This document shows, in pieces, positions 9,420-19,611 of a DNA stretch of 64,000 nucleotides (its first letter is position 1; the number at the start of each line of letters is the position of its first letter). The position numbers were made by a program, and so were the translations under genes. Below the pieces are notes generated by a model. The model did not search any database. It saw only the letters and a program-made list of their open reading frames with translations, and was not told the origin of the DNA. This stretch comes from Nocardia spumae (GTDB taxonomy: Bacteria; Actinomycetota; Actinomycetes; Mycobacteriales; Mycobacteriaceae), in contig NZ_JAJFZL010000001.1 of assembly GCF_020733635.1 (NCBI RefSeq), forward strand, positions 2,356,001 to 2,420,000. The letters run 5' to 3'.

Positions 9420-9654
9420 ACCGTCGATCCTGCCATCGCGACCGGTCGGCCCGCATCGGCGCCGGTGTCCGACCGGGGTGCGCGACGCCGGCTGTGTCCG
9501 ATATCACCGATTCCCCGCCGTGGCGCCGCCGCCGTGCCGAGTCCAGGTCCCGCTCAGCGGTACCGGTATTCGGGAAACGGCCTTGCGAGCGCGCGCGGAC
9601 CCCTACGCTGGCCACGGAATTCGACCGCTGCACATTTCACGACTAGGTGGGCCG

Positions 9655-10851
9655 GTGACCGCCATCGCCGATATCTACGATCCGGCGGCGTATGCCGACG
9701 GGGCCATTCACGACATCCTCGGCGAACTGCGCCGCACCCACCCCGTCTACCGGCAGCCGATGCCGGACGGCACCGGGTACTGGGCGGTCCTCGCCCACGC
9801 CGACGTGGTGCACGTGGCCCGCAACCCGCAGGTGTTCTCCGCCGAACGCGAAGGTGTGCTCTTGGAGGATCAGCCGCCGGCCCGGCTGGCGCAGAGCCGA
9901 AACATGCTGCTGATGATGGATCCACCCCGCCACACCGCCTACCGGAAGCCGTTGGCGCAGAACTTCACCGCGCGCGTGATCGGCCGCATGGAGGAGCAGG
10001 TCCGCGAGCTGACCCGGGCGCTGCTCGAATCGGCCCCGCCCACCGTGGAATTCGTGCACGATATCGCCGGTGTGCTCCCCAGCCAGGTGGTCGGCGGACT
10101 GTTCGGCATTCCGGCCGAGGACTGGCCCCGGATCCGGCGCTGGGCCGAACAGTCCACCAGCGCACAGGATCCGGACCTGGCCGGTGATCTCGACCCCGGC
10201 GCGGAGCTCTCCCCGCTGGCGCGCTACGCCATCGATTTCGCGGTGCGGCGGCGGGCCGACGAACAACCACGCGGGGATCTGACCGCACTGATCCTGGCGG
10301 GCAATTTCGGTGGGCGGCCGATGGCCGAATTCGAATTCGGCGGCTTCTTCACCCAATTGGTGACCGCCGGCAACGACACCACGAAGACCATGCTGTCGTC
10401 GGGACTGCAGCTACTGCTCGACCACCCCGACCAACTCCGGGCCCTGCGGGCGGATCCGAGTCTGATTCCCGGTGCGGTGGAGGAGATCCTGCGCTTCGCC
10501 AATCCGCTGCACTACTTCCGCCGGACCGCGACCGAGAACACCGTGCTGCACGGTGTGCCGATCGCGGCGGGGGAGAAGGTGGCCATGTGGTACACCTCCG
10601 CGAATCGCGACGAGACCGTCTTCGACGATCCGCAGCGCTTCGACATCCGCCGCAGCCCCAACCCGCACTTGTCCTTCGGCAACGCGCACCACTTCTGCCT
10701 CGGTGTGCACCTGGCCCGGCTCGAGGGACGGGTGTTCTTCGAGGAACTGCTGACGAGATTCTCCGATATCGAGCAGATCGGTCCGGCGCAACGGATCCGG
10801 TCGAATCTCAGCAACGGCCTGAAAGAACTGCCGATCCGATTGGCGCGCTGA
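9655..10851 (+). CDS. Cytochrome P450
   Basis: A soluble 398-aa cytochrome P450. The I-helix oxygen-activation motif is AGNDTTK, the K-helix ExxR is EEILR, and the haem loop FGNAHHFCLGVHLAR gives the thiolate ligand at Cys348. Type and length fit actinobacterial class I P450s that need a ferredoxin and its reductase, none of which is adjacent. The MWYTSANRDETVF segment resembles the CYP125/CYP142/CYP124 kind of mycobacterial P450, but family and substrate (lipid, sterol or fatty acid) are guesses. The GTG start at 9655 removes a long upstream extension. It is convergent with kdpE, leaving only 10 bp between stops. Confidence 0.92.
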   Translation: MTAIADIYDPAAYADGAIHDILGELRRTHPVYRQPMPDGTGYWAVLAHADVVHVARNPQVFSAEREGVLLEDQPPARLAQSRNMLLMMDPPRHTAYRKPLAQNFTARVIGRMEEQVRELTRALLESAPPTVEFVHDIAGVLPSQVVGGLFGIPAEDWPRIRRWAEQSTSAQDPDLAGDLDPGAELSPLARYAIDFAVRRRADEQPRGDLTALILAGNFGGRPMAEFEFGGFFTQLVTAGNDTTKTMLSSGLQLLLDHPDQLRALRADPSLIPGAVEEILRFANPLHYFRRTATENTVLHGVPIAAGEKVAMWYTSANRDETVFDDPQRFDIRRSPNPHLSFGNAHHFCLGVHLARLEGRVFFEELLTRFSDIEQIGPAQRIRSNLSNGLKELPIRLAR

Positions 10852-10861
10852 GCCCTTCGCG

Positions 10862-11565
<704 letters not shown>

Positions 11566-11569
<4 letters not shown>

Positions 11570-11640
11570 CCCGCCTCCTGTGTTTCGCGGGACACCCGCA
11601 CCCGGTCGGCCCGGTGGGTGGGCTGCGCATGGTCACTCAC
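11566..11640 (-). CDS. 24-aa mini-ORF between kdpD and kdpE, copy 2
   Basis: Small ORF starting GTG at 11640, beginning VSDHAQPTHRAD and ending SRETQEAG. It has AGGAGG four bases before the start and overlaps the previous mini-ORF stop and the kdpE start, both as GTGA. Apart from its last residue it equals copy 1. Its ending copies the KdpD C-terminus (RETQEA), while its beginning resembles a response-regulator N-terminus (HRADRVRV). It may be expressed but is more likely a by-product of the duplication that carries ribosomes from kdpD to kdpE. Confidence 0.45.
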
Positions 11641-11733
11641 CGCGCCTCCTGTGTTTCGCGGGACACCCGCACCCGGTCGGCCCGGTGGGTGGGCTGCGCA
11701 TGGTCACTCACCGCGCCTCCTGTGTTTCGCGGG
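11572..11733. repeat. 71-bp tandem duplication at the kdpD-kdpE junction
   Basis: Two perfect 71-bp copies (11572-11642 and 11643-11713) are followed by a 20-bp partial third copy (11714-11733) lying inside the end of kdpD. On the minus strand each unit carries the end of kdpD, an AGGAGG and a GTG start. As 71 equals 25 codons minus the 4-bp overlap, each added unit makes one further closed 24-aa ORF and keeps the stop/start chain intact. The lack of any difference between copies points to a recent event or an assembly-sensitive site. Confidence 0.97.
11637..11711 (-). CDS. 24-aa mini-ORF between kdpD and kdpE, copy 1
   Basis: Small ORF with GTG at 11711 overlapping the kdpD stop as GTGA and preceded by AGGAGG. 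It reads VSDHAQPTHRAD ... VSRETQEAR and is charged, without a membrane helix or signal peptide. It is too short for ordinary gene calling. Whether the peptide does anything is unknown; its safest role is translational relay from kdpD towards kdpE. Confidence 0.45.
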   Translation of the reverse strand: MSDHAQPTHRADRVRVSRETQEAR

Positions 11734-14227
11734 CGGGCAGTTCGATCACCATGGTCAACCCACCTCCGGGCGTCGGTTCGGCGTGGACGGTTCCGCCCAT
11801 CGCCTCGACGAATCCGCGGACCACCGACAGACCCAGGCCCACACCGGTCGAGTTGTCGCGGTCGCCCAGCCGTTGGAACGGTTCGAACATCTGGTCCTCG
11901 AGTCCGGTCGGAACCCCCGGACCGTAATCGACCACAGTGATGGATACCTGGTCGCCGTCGCGTTCCGCGCCAACCCGGACCGGCGTGTCGGGGACAGCCG
12001 GGTCGTGTACCGAATAACGCAGCGCGTTGTCGATGAGATTGGCCAGCACCCGCTCGAGCAACCCGCTGTCGGCGTACACCGAGATCTCACCGACCTCGAC
12101 CTTGACCCGATCCATGACCGCCTGGCGGACGCCGCGCGTTCCCATGCCGACGCTCACGACCGCGCGATTGACGACTTCCTCCAGGTAGACCTGTTTGAGC
12201 TGTGGCTCCACCGCGCCCGCGGCCAGGCGGGAGGAATCGAGCAGATTGCCGACCAGTGCGGTGAGCTGATCGGTGGATTCCTCGATCGTCTCGAGCAGTT
12301 CGGCGGTGTCGGCGGGGGAGAACTGCACATCCTCACTGCGCAGGCTCGATACCGCCGCCTTCGCCGCGGCCAGTGGCGTGCGCAGATCGTGGCTGACCGC
12401 CGACAGCAGGGCCCGCCGCAACCGGTCGGCGGCCATGACATTGGCCGCCGCCTGCGCCTGGCCGGCGAGTTCGCGCTGGCGCACCAGCCCGGCGGCCTGG
12501 CCGGCCACCGCGCCCAGCACCCTGCGGTCGCCCGGCGTGAGGGCGCGGCCGTTGAGCAGCAGCCAATGTTCCTCGTCACCGGCGCCGATCGCGGTGTCCG
12601 CCGCACCCGGCGTGCGGGCCGGATCGTTGCCGACACAGGCGATCACCGCGTCGTCGGTGGTGAAACTGACCGCGCGCTGTCCGTATATCTCCCGCGCGCG
12701 TTCGAGGAGGTCCGGCAGATCCGCGCCGTGCAGTACCGCCCCGGCGAACAGGGTGAGCAGTTCGGCCTCGCGGGAGGCGGTGCGCGCCTCGCGAGTCCGG
12801 TTGGCCGAAATGTCGACCAGGGCCGCCACCGCCACCGCCACCACCGCCATCACCACGATGGTCAGGAAGTTGTCGGGCTCGGCGATGGTGAGGCTGTGAC
12901 GGGGCGTGGTGAAGAACCAGTTCAGCAGCAGTCCGCCCAGCACCGCCGACAGCGCCGCGGGGGCGACGCCGCCGAGCAGCGCCACCGCGATCACGCCGAT
13001 GAAGTACAACGCGCTCTCACCCGCCAGATCCAGTCGCGAATCCAGCCACAGATAGCAGAGCACCGTGATCAGGGTCGGAACCACCAGGGCGGCCAGCCAC
13101 GACACCGCCGGCCGTTGCCGCCGCAGCAGCGCCGACCATCGCAGTCCGCGCTGGGCCTCCTCATGGGTGACCATATGGACATCGATGGTTCCCGACCGCT
13201 GCACCACGGTCGAGCCGATGCCCTGATCGAGGATTCGGGCCCAGCGGGAGCGCCGCGAGGTACCCACCACCAACTGGGTGGCATTGACCTGCCGGGCGAA
13301 ATCCAGCAGCGCGTGGGGCACGTTCTCCCCGGTCACGGTGTGAAGACTGGATCCGAGGCTGTTGGCCAGATCGCGCAGGCGGTGCAGGCGCTGGGCCGAC
13401 ACCCCGGCCAGTCCGTCGCCGCGCACCACGTGCACGACGATCAGTTCGGCACTGGATTTGGTGGCGATCCGGCTCGCGCGCCGCACGATCGTCTCCGATT
13501 CGGGACCGCCGGTCACCGCGACGACGACGCGTTCGCGTGCCTCCCAGGTCGCGGTGATCTTGTGGTCGGCCCGGTATTTGGCCAGGGCGGCATCGACCTG
13601 ATCGGCCAGCCACAGCAGGGCCAATTCGCGCAGTGCGGTGAGATTTCCGGGCCGGAAGTAGTTGCGCAGCGCGGCGTCGACCTTGTCCGCGGCGTAGACG
13701 TTGCCGTGGGACAGCCTGCGCCGCAACGCCTCCGGTGTGATGTCGACCAGTTCGACTTGATCGGCGCCGCGCACCACCCAGTCCGGCACCGTTTCGCGCT
13801 GCACCACACCGGTGATCTGCTCGACGACGTCGTTGAGGCTGTCGAGGTGCTGGACGTTGACCGTGGAGATGACATCGATCCCGGCGTCGAGCAGCTCGTG
13901 CACATCCTGCCAGCGCTTCTCGTGCTGGGATCCGGGCACGTTGGTATGCGCGAGTTCGTCGACCAGCGCCACCGCCGGTGCGCGGCGCAGCACGGCGTCG
14001 AGGTCCAGTTCGGCGATCGTCGTGCCGCGATAGGTCCGCAGCACCGGCGGAACGGATTCGATGCCCTCGAGCAACTCGGCGGTCCTACTGCGACCGTGGG
14101 TCTCCACCACGGCGGCCACCACGTCGCGGCCGCGGCCGAGCCGTCGGTGCGCTTCGCCGAGCATCGCGTAGGTCTTGCCCACACCGGGCGCGGCCCCGAG
14201 GTAGATGCGTAGTTGTCCGCGCTTCAC
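11708..14227 (-). CDS. kdpD: K+/turgor sensor histidine kinase KdpD
   Basis: An 839-aa membrane sensor kinase. Domains in order: KdpD N-terminal ATP-binding domain with Walker A GAAPGVGKT (residues 11-19); universal stress protein-like domain (about 230-365); four clustered membrane helices (about 385-490, including YFIGVIAVALLGGVAPA); GAF-like region; HisKA with His613 in SHDLRTPLAAA; and an HATPase with NLIDNALRYS and GPGVP. It phosphorylates KdpE. The GTG start overlaps by GTGA the stop of a 48-aa membrane ORF. The last residues RETQEAR are copied in the 71-bp repeat that follows. Confidence 0.96.
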   Translation of the reverse strand: MKRGQLRIYLGAAPGVGKTYAMLGEAHRRLGRGRDVVAAVVETHGRSRTAELLEGIESVPPVLRTYRGTTIAELDLDAVLRRAPAVALVDELAHTNVPGSQHEKRWQDVHELLDAGIDVISTVNVQHLDSLNDVVEQITGVVQRETVPDWVVRGADQVELVDITPEALRRRLSHGNVYAADKVDAALRNYFRPGNLTALRELALLWLADQVDAALAKYRADHKITATWEARERVVVAVTGGPESETIVRRASRIATKSSAELIVVHVVRGDGLAGVSAQRLHRLRDLANSLGSSLHTVTGENVPHALLDFARQVNATQLVVGTSRRSRWARILDQGIGSTVVQRSGTIDVHMVTHEEAQRGLRWSALLRRQRPAVSWLAALVVPTLITVLCYLWLDSRLDLAGESALYFIGVIAVALLGGVAPAALSAVLGGLLLNWFFTTPRHSLTIAEPDNFLTIVVMAVVAVAVAALVDISANRTREARTASREAELLTLFAGAVLHGADLPDLLERAREIYGQRAVSFTTDDAVIACVGNDPARTPGAADTAIGAGDEEHWLLLNGRALTPGDRRVLGAVAGQAAGLVRQRELAGQAQAAANVMAADRLRRALLSAVSHDLRTPLAAAKAAVSSLRSEDVQFSPADTAELLETIEESTDQLTALVGNLLDSSRLAAGAVEPQLKQVYLEEVVNRAVVSVGMGTRGVRQAVMDRVKVEVGEISVYADSGLLERVLANLIDNALRYSVHDPAVPDTPVRVGAERDGDQVSITVVDYGPGVPTGLEDQMFEPFQRLGDRDNSTGVGLGLSVVRGFVEAMGGTVHAEPTPGGGLTMVIELPARETQEAR

Positions 14228-14370
14228 AGGTCCATCATCGCTCGATTCGGGCGGTGAGGGTGCCGCCGCACCCGTACCACGCGCGGGGTGCGTCCGCCGG
14301 CCACCCGCAGCGCCAGGGCACAGCAGACGAAGATCGTGATCACCATCGCCGCGACCAGGAAATCCGGCAC
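14224..14370 (-). CDS. 48-aa single-helix membrane protein coupled to kdpD
   Basis: Small ORF with GTG at 14370, preceded by AAGGAG at a good distance. It reads VPDFLVAAMVITIFVCCALA and onward to LRVAGG as one membrane helix, then a basic tail rich in Arg and His ending NRAMMDL. Its stop overlaps the kdpD GTG start (GTGA), so translation of the two should be coupled. I do not recognise a named family. Size, topology and place suggest an accessory subunit of the KdpD sensor or of KdpFABC, which is inference. It lies below usual gene-calling limits and is easily missed. Confidence 0.6.
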   Translation of the reverse strand: MPDFLVAAMVITIFVCCALALRVAGGRTPRVVRVRRHPHRPNRAMMDL

Positions 14371-14675
14371 CGTCGTCTCCTTGTCGTCACTCGTCACGCT
14401 GCCGAATCGCGCGCAGCGCCGCCGGCTCCGCGGGACCGGACATCACACTGTGCATCGCCGTGACCGGCCGAACACCGATCTTTACGACTCCTTGACGGGC
14501 GCACCGTCGACTTTGACGCCGCCCGAGCGGGGGATCGCGCGGTGCGTAAGCACCCCGTCAATGCCGCCGCCGCCACCGCTAAGAACCCGTCAACGCCGTC
14601 GAATTCGGGTGTTTCGAGAGTTTCACTCACTGTCGGCGCATCCGCACGGATGCCGTCAACAGAGAGGTTTGCACT
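14371..14675. promoter_or_regulatory. kdpD / kdpFABC divergent control region with repeated TTGACG motifs
   Basis: About 300 bp without a gene between the kdpD-side ORF and the kdpFABC side. TTGACG/CGTCAA occurs five times: TTGACGG at 14492, TTGACG at 14513, and CCGTCAA at 14555, 14587 and 14653. The first two and last three are in opposite orientations. A small inverted repeat GCATCC...GGATGC at about 14638-14653 touches the last copy. KdpE sites are expected here, so these repeats are candidates. I could not place a convincing -10/-35 pair. Confidence 0.4.
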
Positions 14676-14759
14676 ATGTCTGTCGCGGTGTTCACCGTCG
14701 TGACCGTGGCGATTTTCGCCTTGCTCGGCCTGCTTCAACGGGGGGTGGAGCGGCTGTGA
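14676..14759 (+). CDS. 27-aa membrane peptide ahead of kdpF
   Basis: ATG at 14676 behind AGAGAGG; the product begins MSVAVFTVVTVAIFALLGLL and ends QRGVERL. It is one hydrophobic helix with a short charged tail. Its stop overlaps the GTG of kdpF (GTGA). From memory, similar tiny proteins sit before kdpF in several actinobacteria, usually without annotation. It may be a second KdpF-like stabilising subunit. The evidence is size, hydrophobicity, ribosome site and coupling. Confidence 0.6.
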   Translation: MSVAVFTVVTVAIFALLGLLQRGVERL

Positions 14760-14842
14760 TCGCGAACATCGTCGGTCTGGTCCTGGCGCTCGGCGTCGCC
14801 GTCTACATGATCGCGGCGCTGCTGTTCCCGGAAAGGTTCTAG
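14756..14842 (+). CDS. kdpF: KdpF small subunit of the K+-transporting ATPase
   Basis: A 28-aa single-helix protein starting VIANIVGLVLALGVAVYMIA and ending LLFPERF. The FPE(R/K)F tail is the hallmark of KdpF, which stabilises the KdpABC complex in the membrane. The GTG start overlaps the upstream 27-aa ORF. The stop is followed immediately by the kdpA GTG, so the whole run reads as one translational unit. It is too short for most ORF finders. Confidence 0.85.
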   Translation: MIANIVGLVLALGVAVYMIAALLFPERF

Positions 14843-16513
14843 GTGAGCACTACCACTGCCGGGGTCGTCTTCGTCGCGACCCTCGTCATCGCGCTCGCGG
14901 CGGTCCACATACCGCTGGGCGACTACATGTACCGGGTGTACGCGGGCACCGAGCATTCCCGGGTCGAGCGAATCCTCTATCGCGCCATCGGAGTCCATCC
15001 CGGGGTGGAGCAGACCTGGGGTGTGTACGCCCGCAGTGTGCTGGCCTTCTCCGCGGTCAGCGTCCTCGGGCTGTTCTTCCTGCAGTTGATCCAGGGGCAT
15101 CTGCCCCTGCACCTGCGTCAACCCGGTACCGAGATGACCGCGGCGCTCGCGTGGAACACCGCGATCAGCTTCGTCACCAATACCAATTGGCAGAACTACG
15201 CCGGTGAGTCGACCCAGGGACATCTGGTCCAGATGGCCGGTCTGGCGGTGCAGAACTTCGTCTCCGCCGCGGTCGGTATGGCGGTCGCGGTGGCTCTGGT
15301 CCGCGGGTTCGCCCGGCGGCACACCGGCGACCTCGGAAACTTCTGGGTCGACCTGGTGCGCGGCACCATCCGGATCCTGCTACCGATCGCCTTCGTGTTC
15401 GCGATCGTGCTGGTCGCGGGCGGTGTGATCCAGAATTTCCACCTGCACGATCAGGTGGCGCAGACGGTGACCGGCGCGACCCAGACGATTCCGGGCGGTC
15501 CGGTCGCCTCCCAGGAGGTCATCAAGGAGCTGGGTACCAACGGCGGCGGATTCTTCAACGTCAACTCCGCCCATCCGTTCGAGAATCCGACCACCTGGAC
15601 CAACTGGATCGAGATCTTCCTGATCCTGCTGATCGCGTTCGCGCTGCCGCGGACCTTCGGCCGCATGGTGGGCAGCCCGAAACAGGGGTATGCCATCGTC
15701 TCGGTGATGGCGGTGCTCGCGCTGATCAGCGTGACGCTGACCAACTTCCTGCAGCTGCGCCATCACGGCACCGTGCCCACCGCGGTCGGTTCCGCGCTGG
15801 AAGGGGTCGAAACCCGTTTCGGGGTATCGGATTCGGCGACCTTCGCCACGACCACCACGCTGACCTCCACCGGCGCCGTGGATTCCGCGCACGATTCCTA
15901 CACCAGCCTCGGCGGCATGATGGCGATGATCAACATGCAGCTGGGCGAGGTCGCGCCCGGCGGTGTCGGCTCGGGTCTGTACGGGATGCTGATCCTGGCG
16001 GTGATCACGGTATTCGTCGCCGGGCTGATGGTCGGGCGCACGCCCGAATACCTCGGCAAGAAGATCACGCCGCGCGAAATCAAGTTCGCCGCATCGTATT
16101 TCCTGGTCAGCCCGCTGATCGTACTGGTGGGCACCGCGATTGCGATGGCCTTGCCGGGTGAGCGCGCGGGTATGGCGAATTCGGGTCCGCACGGCCTGTC
16201 GGAGGTCCTGTACGCCTTCACCTCGGCCGCCAACAACAACGGTTCGGCCTTCGCCGGCCTGAGCGGCAACACCGTGTGGTGGAACACCGCCCTCGGCGTG
16301 GCGATGGTGCTCGGCCGCTTCATCCCGATCGTTCTCGTGCTCGCACTGGCCGGTTCGCTGGCCCGGCAGGGGCACACCCCGGAATCGATCGGCACGCTGC
16401 CGACGCACCGGCCGCAATTCGTCGGCATGGTCGCGGGCGTGACGCTCATCCTGGTCGCCCTGACCTTCCTGCCCATGCTGGCGCTCGGGCCGCTCGCCGA
16501 AGGAATTCACTGA
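14843..16513 (+). CDS. kdpA: KdpA, K+-binding subunit
   Basis: A 556-aa polytopic subunit forming the K+ selectivity filter of the Kdp P-type ATPase. Filter loops of the type [32 protein letters not shown] and [14 protein letters not shown] are all present, with about ten membrane helices. It starts with GTG directly after the kdpF stop and ends one base before kdpB. Length is normal for the family. Confidence 0.97.
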   Translation: MSTTTAGVVFVATLVIALAAVHIPLGDYMYRVYAGTEHSRVERILYRAIGVHPGVEQTWGVYARSVLAFSAVSVLGLFFLQLIQGHLPLHLRQPGTEMTAALAWNTAISFVTNTNWQNYAGESTQGHLVQMAGLAVQNFVSAAVGMAVAVALVRGFARRHTGDLGNFWVDLVRGTIRILLPIAFVFAIVLVAGGVIQNFHLHDQVAQTVTGATQTIPGGPVASQEVIKELGTNGGGFFNVNSAHPFENPTTWTNWIEIFLILLIAFALPRTFGRMVGSPKQGYAIVSVMAVLALISVTLTNFLQLRHHGTVPTAVGSALEGVETRFGVSDSATFATTTTLTSTGAVDSAHDSYTSLGGMMAMINMQLGEVAPGGVGSGLYGMLILAVITVFVAGLMVGRTPEYLGKKITPREIKFAASYFLVSPLIVLVGTAIAMALPGERAGMANSGPHGLSEVLYAFTSAANNNGSAFAGLSGNTVWWNTALGVAMVLGRFIPIVLVLALAGSLARQGHTPESIGTLPTHRPQFVGMVAGVTLILVALTFLPMLALGPLAEGIH

Positions 16514-16514
16514 T

Positions 16515-18668
16515 ATGACCGCTCCCACAACAGATTCCGCGGCCGCCCCGCAGGGTGTCGACGCCGCGAGTCGCCGAGTCACCCGCGGGATGTTCGATCC
16601 CGCGCTGCTGGCGAGATCGCTGCCGGAAGCGCTGCGCAAACTCGATCCGCGCACCCTCTGGCGCAATCCGGTGATGCTGATCGTGGAGATCGGCGCCGTC
16701 TGGTCGACGGTGCTGGCCCTCGCCCGTCCGTCCGTCTTCGCCTGCGCGATCGTCGTCTGGCTGTGGCTGACGGTGGTCTTCGCGAATCTGGCCGAGGCCG
16801 TCGCCGAGGGCAGGGGCAAGGCGCAGGCCGATACACTGCGCAAGGCCAAGACCGACACCGTCGCACGGCGACTGGTGAACTGGCGCCCGGGCGACAGCCA
16901 TCCGCTGGAGGAGAATGTCGCCGCGCCCGAACTGCGCCGTGGTGACCACGTCGTGGTCGAGGCCGGACAGGTCGTCCCCGGTGACGGCGACGTCGTGGAG
17001 GGCATCGCCTCGGTCGACGAATCGGCGATCACCGGTGAGTCCGCGCCCGTGATCCGGGAATCCGGCGGTGACCGGTCCGCGGTGACCGGCGGCACCACGG
17101 TGCTGTCGGACCGCATCGTGGTCGAGATCACCCAGGAGCCCGGCGGCAGCTTCATCGACAAGATGATCGCACTGGTCGAGGGCGCCAGCCGGCAGAAGAC
17201 GCCGAACGAGATCGCGCTGAACATCCTGCTGGCCGCCTTGACGATCATCTTCGTCTTCGCGGTCGTGACGCTGCAGCCGCCGGCGATCTTCTCCAAGGCG
17301 AACAACCCCGGGGTGGGCGATACCGCCGCTCTGGATCTGCACGGCGTCACCGGCATCGTGATGGTGTCGCTGCTGGTCTGTCTCATCCCGACCACGATCG
17401 GCGCGTTGCTGTCGGCGATCGGTATCGCGGGGATGGACCGGCTGGTGCAGCGCAATGTGCTGGCGATGTCGGGCCGCGCGGTCGAAGCGGCGGGGGATGT
17501 GAACACCCTGCTGCTCGACAAGACCGGAACCATCACCCTCGGTAACCGTCAGGCCGCCGCCTTCGTCGCCATGCCCGGGGTCACCGAGGACGAGATGGCC
17601 GATGCCGCACAGCTTTCCAGTCTCGCCGACGAGACTCCCGAGGGTCGCTCGATCGTCGTCTTCGCCAAATCCGCCTACGGCAAGCGGGAACGCACCCCGG
17701 GGGAGCTCACGGGTGCCGACTGGGTGGAATTCACCGCCCAGACCCGGATGTCGGGGGTGGACCTGCGCGGCGGGCATCAGCTACGCAAGGGTGCGGCGAG
17801 CGCGGTGACCGAATGGGTTCGCGCACACGGGGGCTCGGTGCCCGAGGAGGTCGGCCGGACGGTGGACGGCATCTCCGCCTCCGGCGGCACGCCGCTGGTG
17901 GTGGGCGAACTACTCGACGGCAGTGCCCGGCTGCTCGGCGTCGTCCATCTGAAGGATGTGGTGAAGCAGGGCATGCGGGAGCGTTTCGACGAGATGCGGC
18001 GGATGGGTATCCGCACGGTCATGATCACCGGTGACAACCCGCTGACCGCGAAGGCGATCGCGGACGAGGCCGGCGTCGACGACTTCCTGGCCGAGGCCAC
18101 TCCCGAGGACAAGCTGGCGTTGATCAAATCCGAACAGGCCGGCGGCCGCCTGGTCGCCATGACCGGTGACGGCACCAACGACGCTCCGGCGCTGGCCCAG
18201 GCCGACGTCGGGGTGGCGATGAACACCGGGACCTCGGCGGCCAAGGAGGCCGGCAATATGGTGGATCTGGATTCGGATCCAACCAAATTGATCGAGATCG
18301 TCGAGATCGGCAAGCAACTGCTGATCACCCGGGGCGCCCTGACGACCTTCTCCATCGCCAACGACATCGCCAAGTACTTCGCGATCATTCCCGCGCTGTT
18401 CGTGGCGTTGTTCCCCGGTCTGGACGTGCTCAACGTCATGCGGCTGCACAGTCCCCAGTCGGCGATCCTGTCCGCGGTGATCTTCAACGCGATCGTCATC
18501 GTGGCGCTGATTCCGCTGGCGCTGCGCGGCGTGAACTACCGACCGTCCAGTGCGTCGAAACTGTTGAGCCGCAACCTCGCCATCTATGGAGCCGGTGGCA
18601 TCGTCGCACCGTTCATCGGCATCAAACTCATCGACCTCGTCGTCCGATTCCTGCCTGGGATGTCCTGA
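16515..18668 (+). CDS. kdpB: KdpB, P-type ATPase catalytic subunit
   Basis: The 717-aa ATPase subunit. The phosphorylated aspartate is Asp335 in [12 protein letters not shown]. The actuator motif is AITGESAPV, and the nucleotide and hinge motifs [12 protein letters not shown] and [24 protein letters not shown] are complete. The membrane part includes the [19 protein letters not shown] helix. It starts one base after the kdpA stop and ends one base before kdpC, so kdpA, B and C are one transcript. Confidence 0.97.
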   Translation: MTAPTTDSAAAPQGVDAASRRVTRGMFDPALLARSLPEALRKLDPRTLWRNPVMLIVEIGAVWSTVLALARPSVFACAIVVWLWLTVVFANLAEAVAEGRGKAQADTLRKAKTDTVARRLVNWRPGDSHPLEENVAAPELRRGDHVVVEAGQVVPGDGDVVEGIASVDESAITGESAPVIRESGGDRSAVTGGTTVLSDRIVVEITQEPGGSFIDKMIALVEGASRQKTPNEIALNILLAALTIIFVFAVVTLQPPAIFSKANNPGVGDTAALDLHGVTGIVMVSLLVCLIPTTIGALLSAIGIAGMDRLVQRNVLAMSGRAVEAAGDVNTLLLDKTGTITLGNRQAAAFVAMPGVTEDEMADAAQLSSLADETPEGRSIVVFAKSAYGKRERTPGELTGADWVEFTAQTRMSGVDLRGGHQLRKGAASAVTEWVRAHGGSVPEEVGRTVDGISASGGTPLVVGELLDGSARLLGVVHLKDVVKQGMRERFDEMRRMGIRTVMITGDNPLTAKAIADEAGVDDFLAEATPEDKLALIKSEQAGGRLVAMTGDGTNDAPALAQADVGVAMNTGTSAAKEAGNMVDLDSDPTKLIEIVEIGKQLLITRGALTTFSIANDIAKYFAIIPALFVALFPGLDVLNVMRLHSPQSAILSAVIFNAIVIVALIPLALRGVNYRPSSASKLLSRNLAIYGAGGIVAPFIGIKLIDLVVRFLPGMS

Positions 18669-18669
18669 T

Positions 18670-19593
18670 ATGCCTTCGTTCTCCATGCGATACACCACCT
18701 GGTTCCGCCAGCACCTGGCGGCGCTGCGGGCACTGGTCGTGCTCACCGCGATCACCGGGATCCTCTATCCACTGGTCGTTTTCGGGGTGGCGCAGCTGCC
18801 CGGCCTGCACGACAAGGCCGAGGGCTCGCTGGTCTACCGCGACGGAAAACCGGTGGGCAGCAGTCTGATCGGGCAGGCGTTCACCGATGGCGCGGGCGCG
18901 GCGCTGCCGCAGTACTTCCAGACCCGGCCGTCGAATTCCGCCCCCGCCGACGGCAGCCGCCCCGACGGCTACGACCCGACCAGTACCGGCTTCGGCAACA
19001 AGGGGCCCGAGGATGTCGTCGACACCCTCGCCGCCGACCCGTCGGAATCGAAGCCGAGTTTGCTGACCACTGTCTGTACCCGCAGCAAACAGATCGGTGA
19101 GCGGGAGGGGGTGTCGGGGGCGCGGCCGTTCTGCACTCCCGGCGGTGTCGGCGCGGTGCTGGCGGTGTTCGGACCGCGTGACGCCCGTGGCGAGGTCACC
19201 GCGCCGACGAAGGTGGTCAGTGTGAACGAGGCGTGCCCGGCGGCGCCGTTCCTGGCCGCCTATCGCGGCGTCCGGGTGGAATGCGCCCAGCCCGGTACGG
19301 ACTACGCCGCGGGGTTGATCGTGCCGGTGCGCGGTGACGCGCCGGCCGACACTCCGGTGCCCTCCGACGCGGTCACCGCGTCGGGATCCGGATTGGATCC
19401 GCACATCTCACCGCGCTACGCCGACATCCAGGTCGCGCGGGTGGCGGCGGCCAGAGGTGTCACCGCCGAGCAGGTGGCCGGGGTGGTGGCGGGCCACACC
19501 GCCGGTCGAGACCTGGGCTTCCTCGGTGAGCCCAGGGTCGACGTCCTCGGGGTGAATCTCGAGCTGGACCACCGCTATCCGGTGCGGGGCTGA
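18670..19593 (+). CDS. kdpC: KdpC with a lineage-specific extracytoplasmic insertion
   Basis: KdpC assembles with KdpB and raises ATP affinity. The N-terminal helix (ALRALVVLTAITGILYPLVV), the GSSLIGQAF and YFQTRPS blocks, and the C-terminal ASGSGLDPHISP ... GVTAEQVAGVV ... NLELD blocks are all canonical. Total length is 307 aa against about 190 in E. coli. The extra residues (about 120-215) lie between the two conserved halves and contain four cysteines (TVCTR, PFCTP, NEACP, VECAQ), suggesting two disulfides outside the membrane. It is convergent with the L,D-transpeptidase gene. Confidence 0.93.
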   Translation: MPSFSMRYTTWFRQHLAALRALVVLTAITGILYPLVVFGVAQLPGLHDKAEGSLVYRDGKPVGSSLIGQAFTDGAGAALPQYFQTRPSNSAPADGSRPDGYDPTSTGFGNKGPEDVVDTLAADPSESKPSLLTTVCTRSKQIGEREGVSGARPFCTPGGVGAVLAVFGPRDARGEVTAPTKVVSVNEACPAAPFLAAYRGVRVECAQPGTDYAAGLIVPVRGDAPADTPVPSDAVTASGSGLDPHISPRYADIQVARVAAARGVTAEQVAGVVAGHTAGRDLGFLGEPRVDVLGVNLELDHRYPVRG

Positions 19594-19611
19594 GCGTCGT
19601 GGCCGTGGCGA

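Noticed and set aside
11618..14212. Very long plus-strand open frame (864 codons) opposite kdpD
   Set aside because: It is the antisense shadow of kdpD in GC-rich DNA: His/Gln/Gly-rich, with no domain, while the minus strand shows every KdpD motif.
15380..17536. 718-codon minus-strand frame across kdpA and kdpB
   Set aside because: It crosses two well-defined genes and reads as low-complexity Arg/Ser/Asp sequence; a codon-bias shadow.
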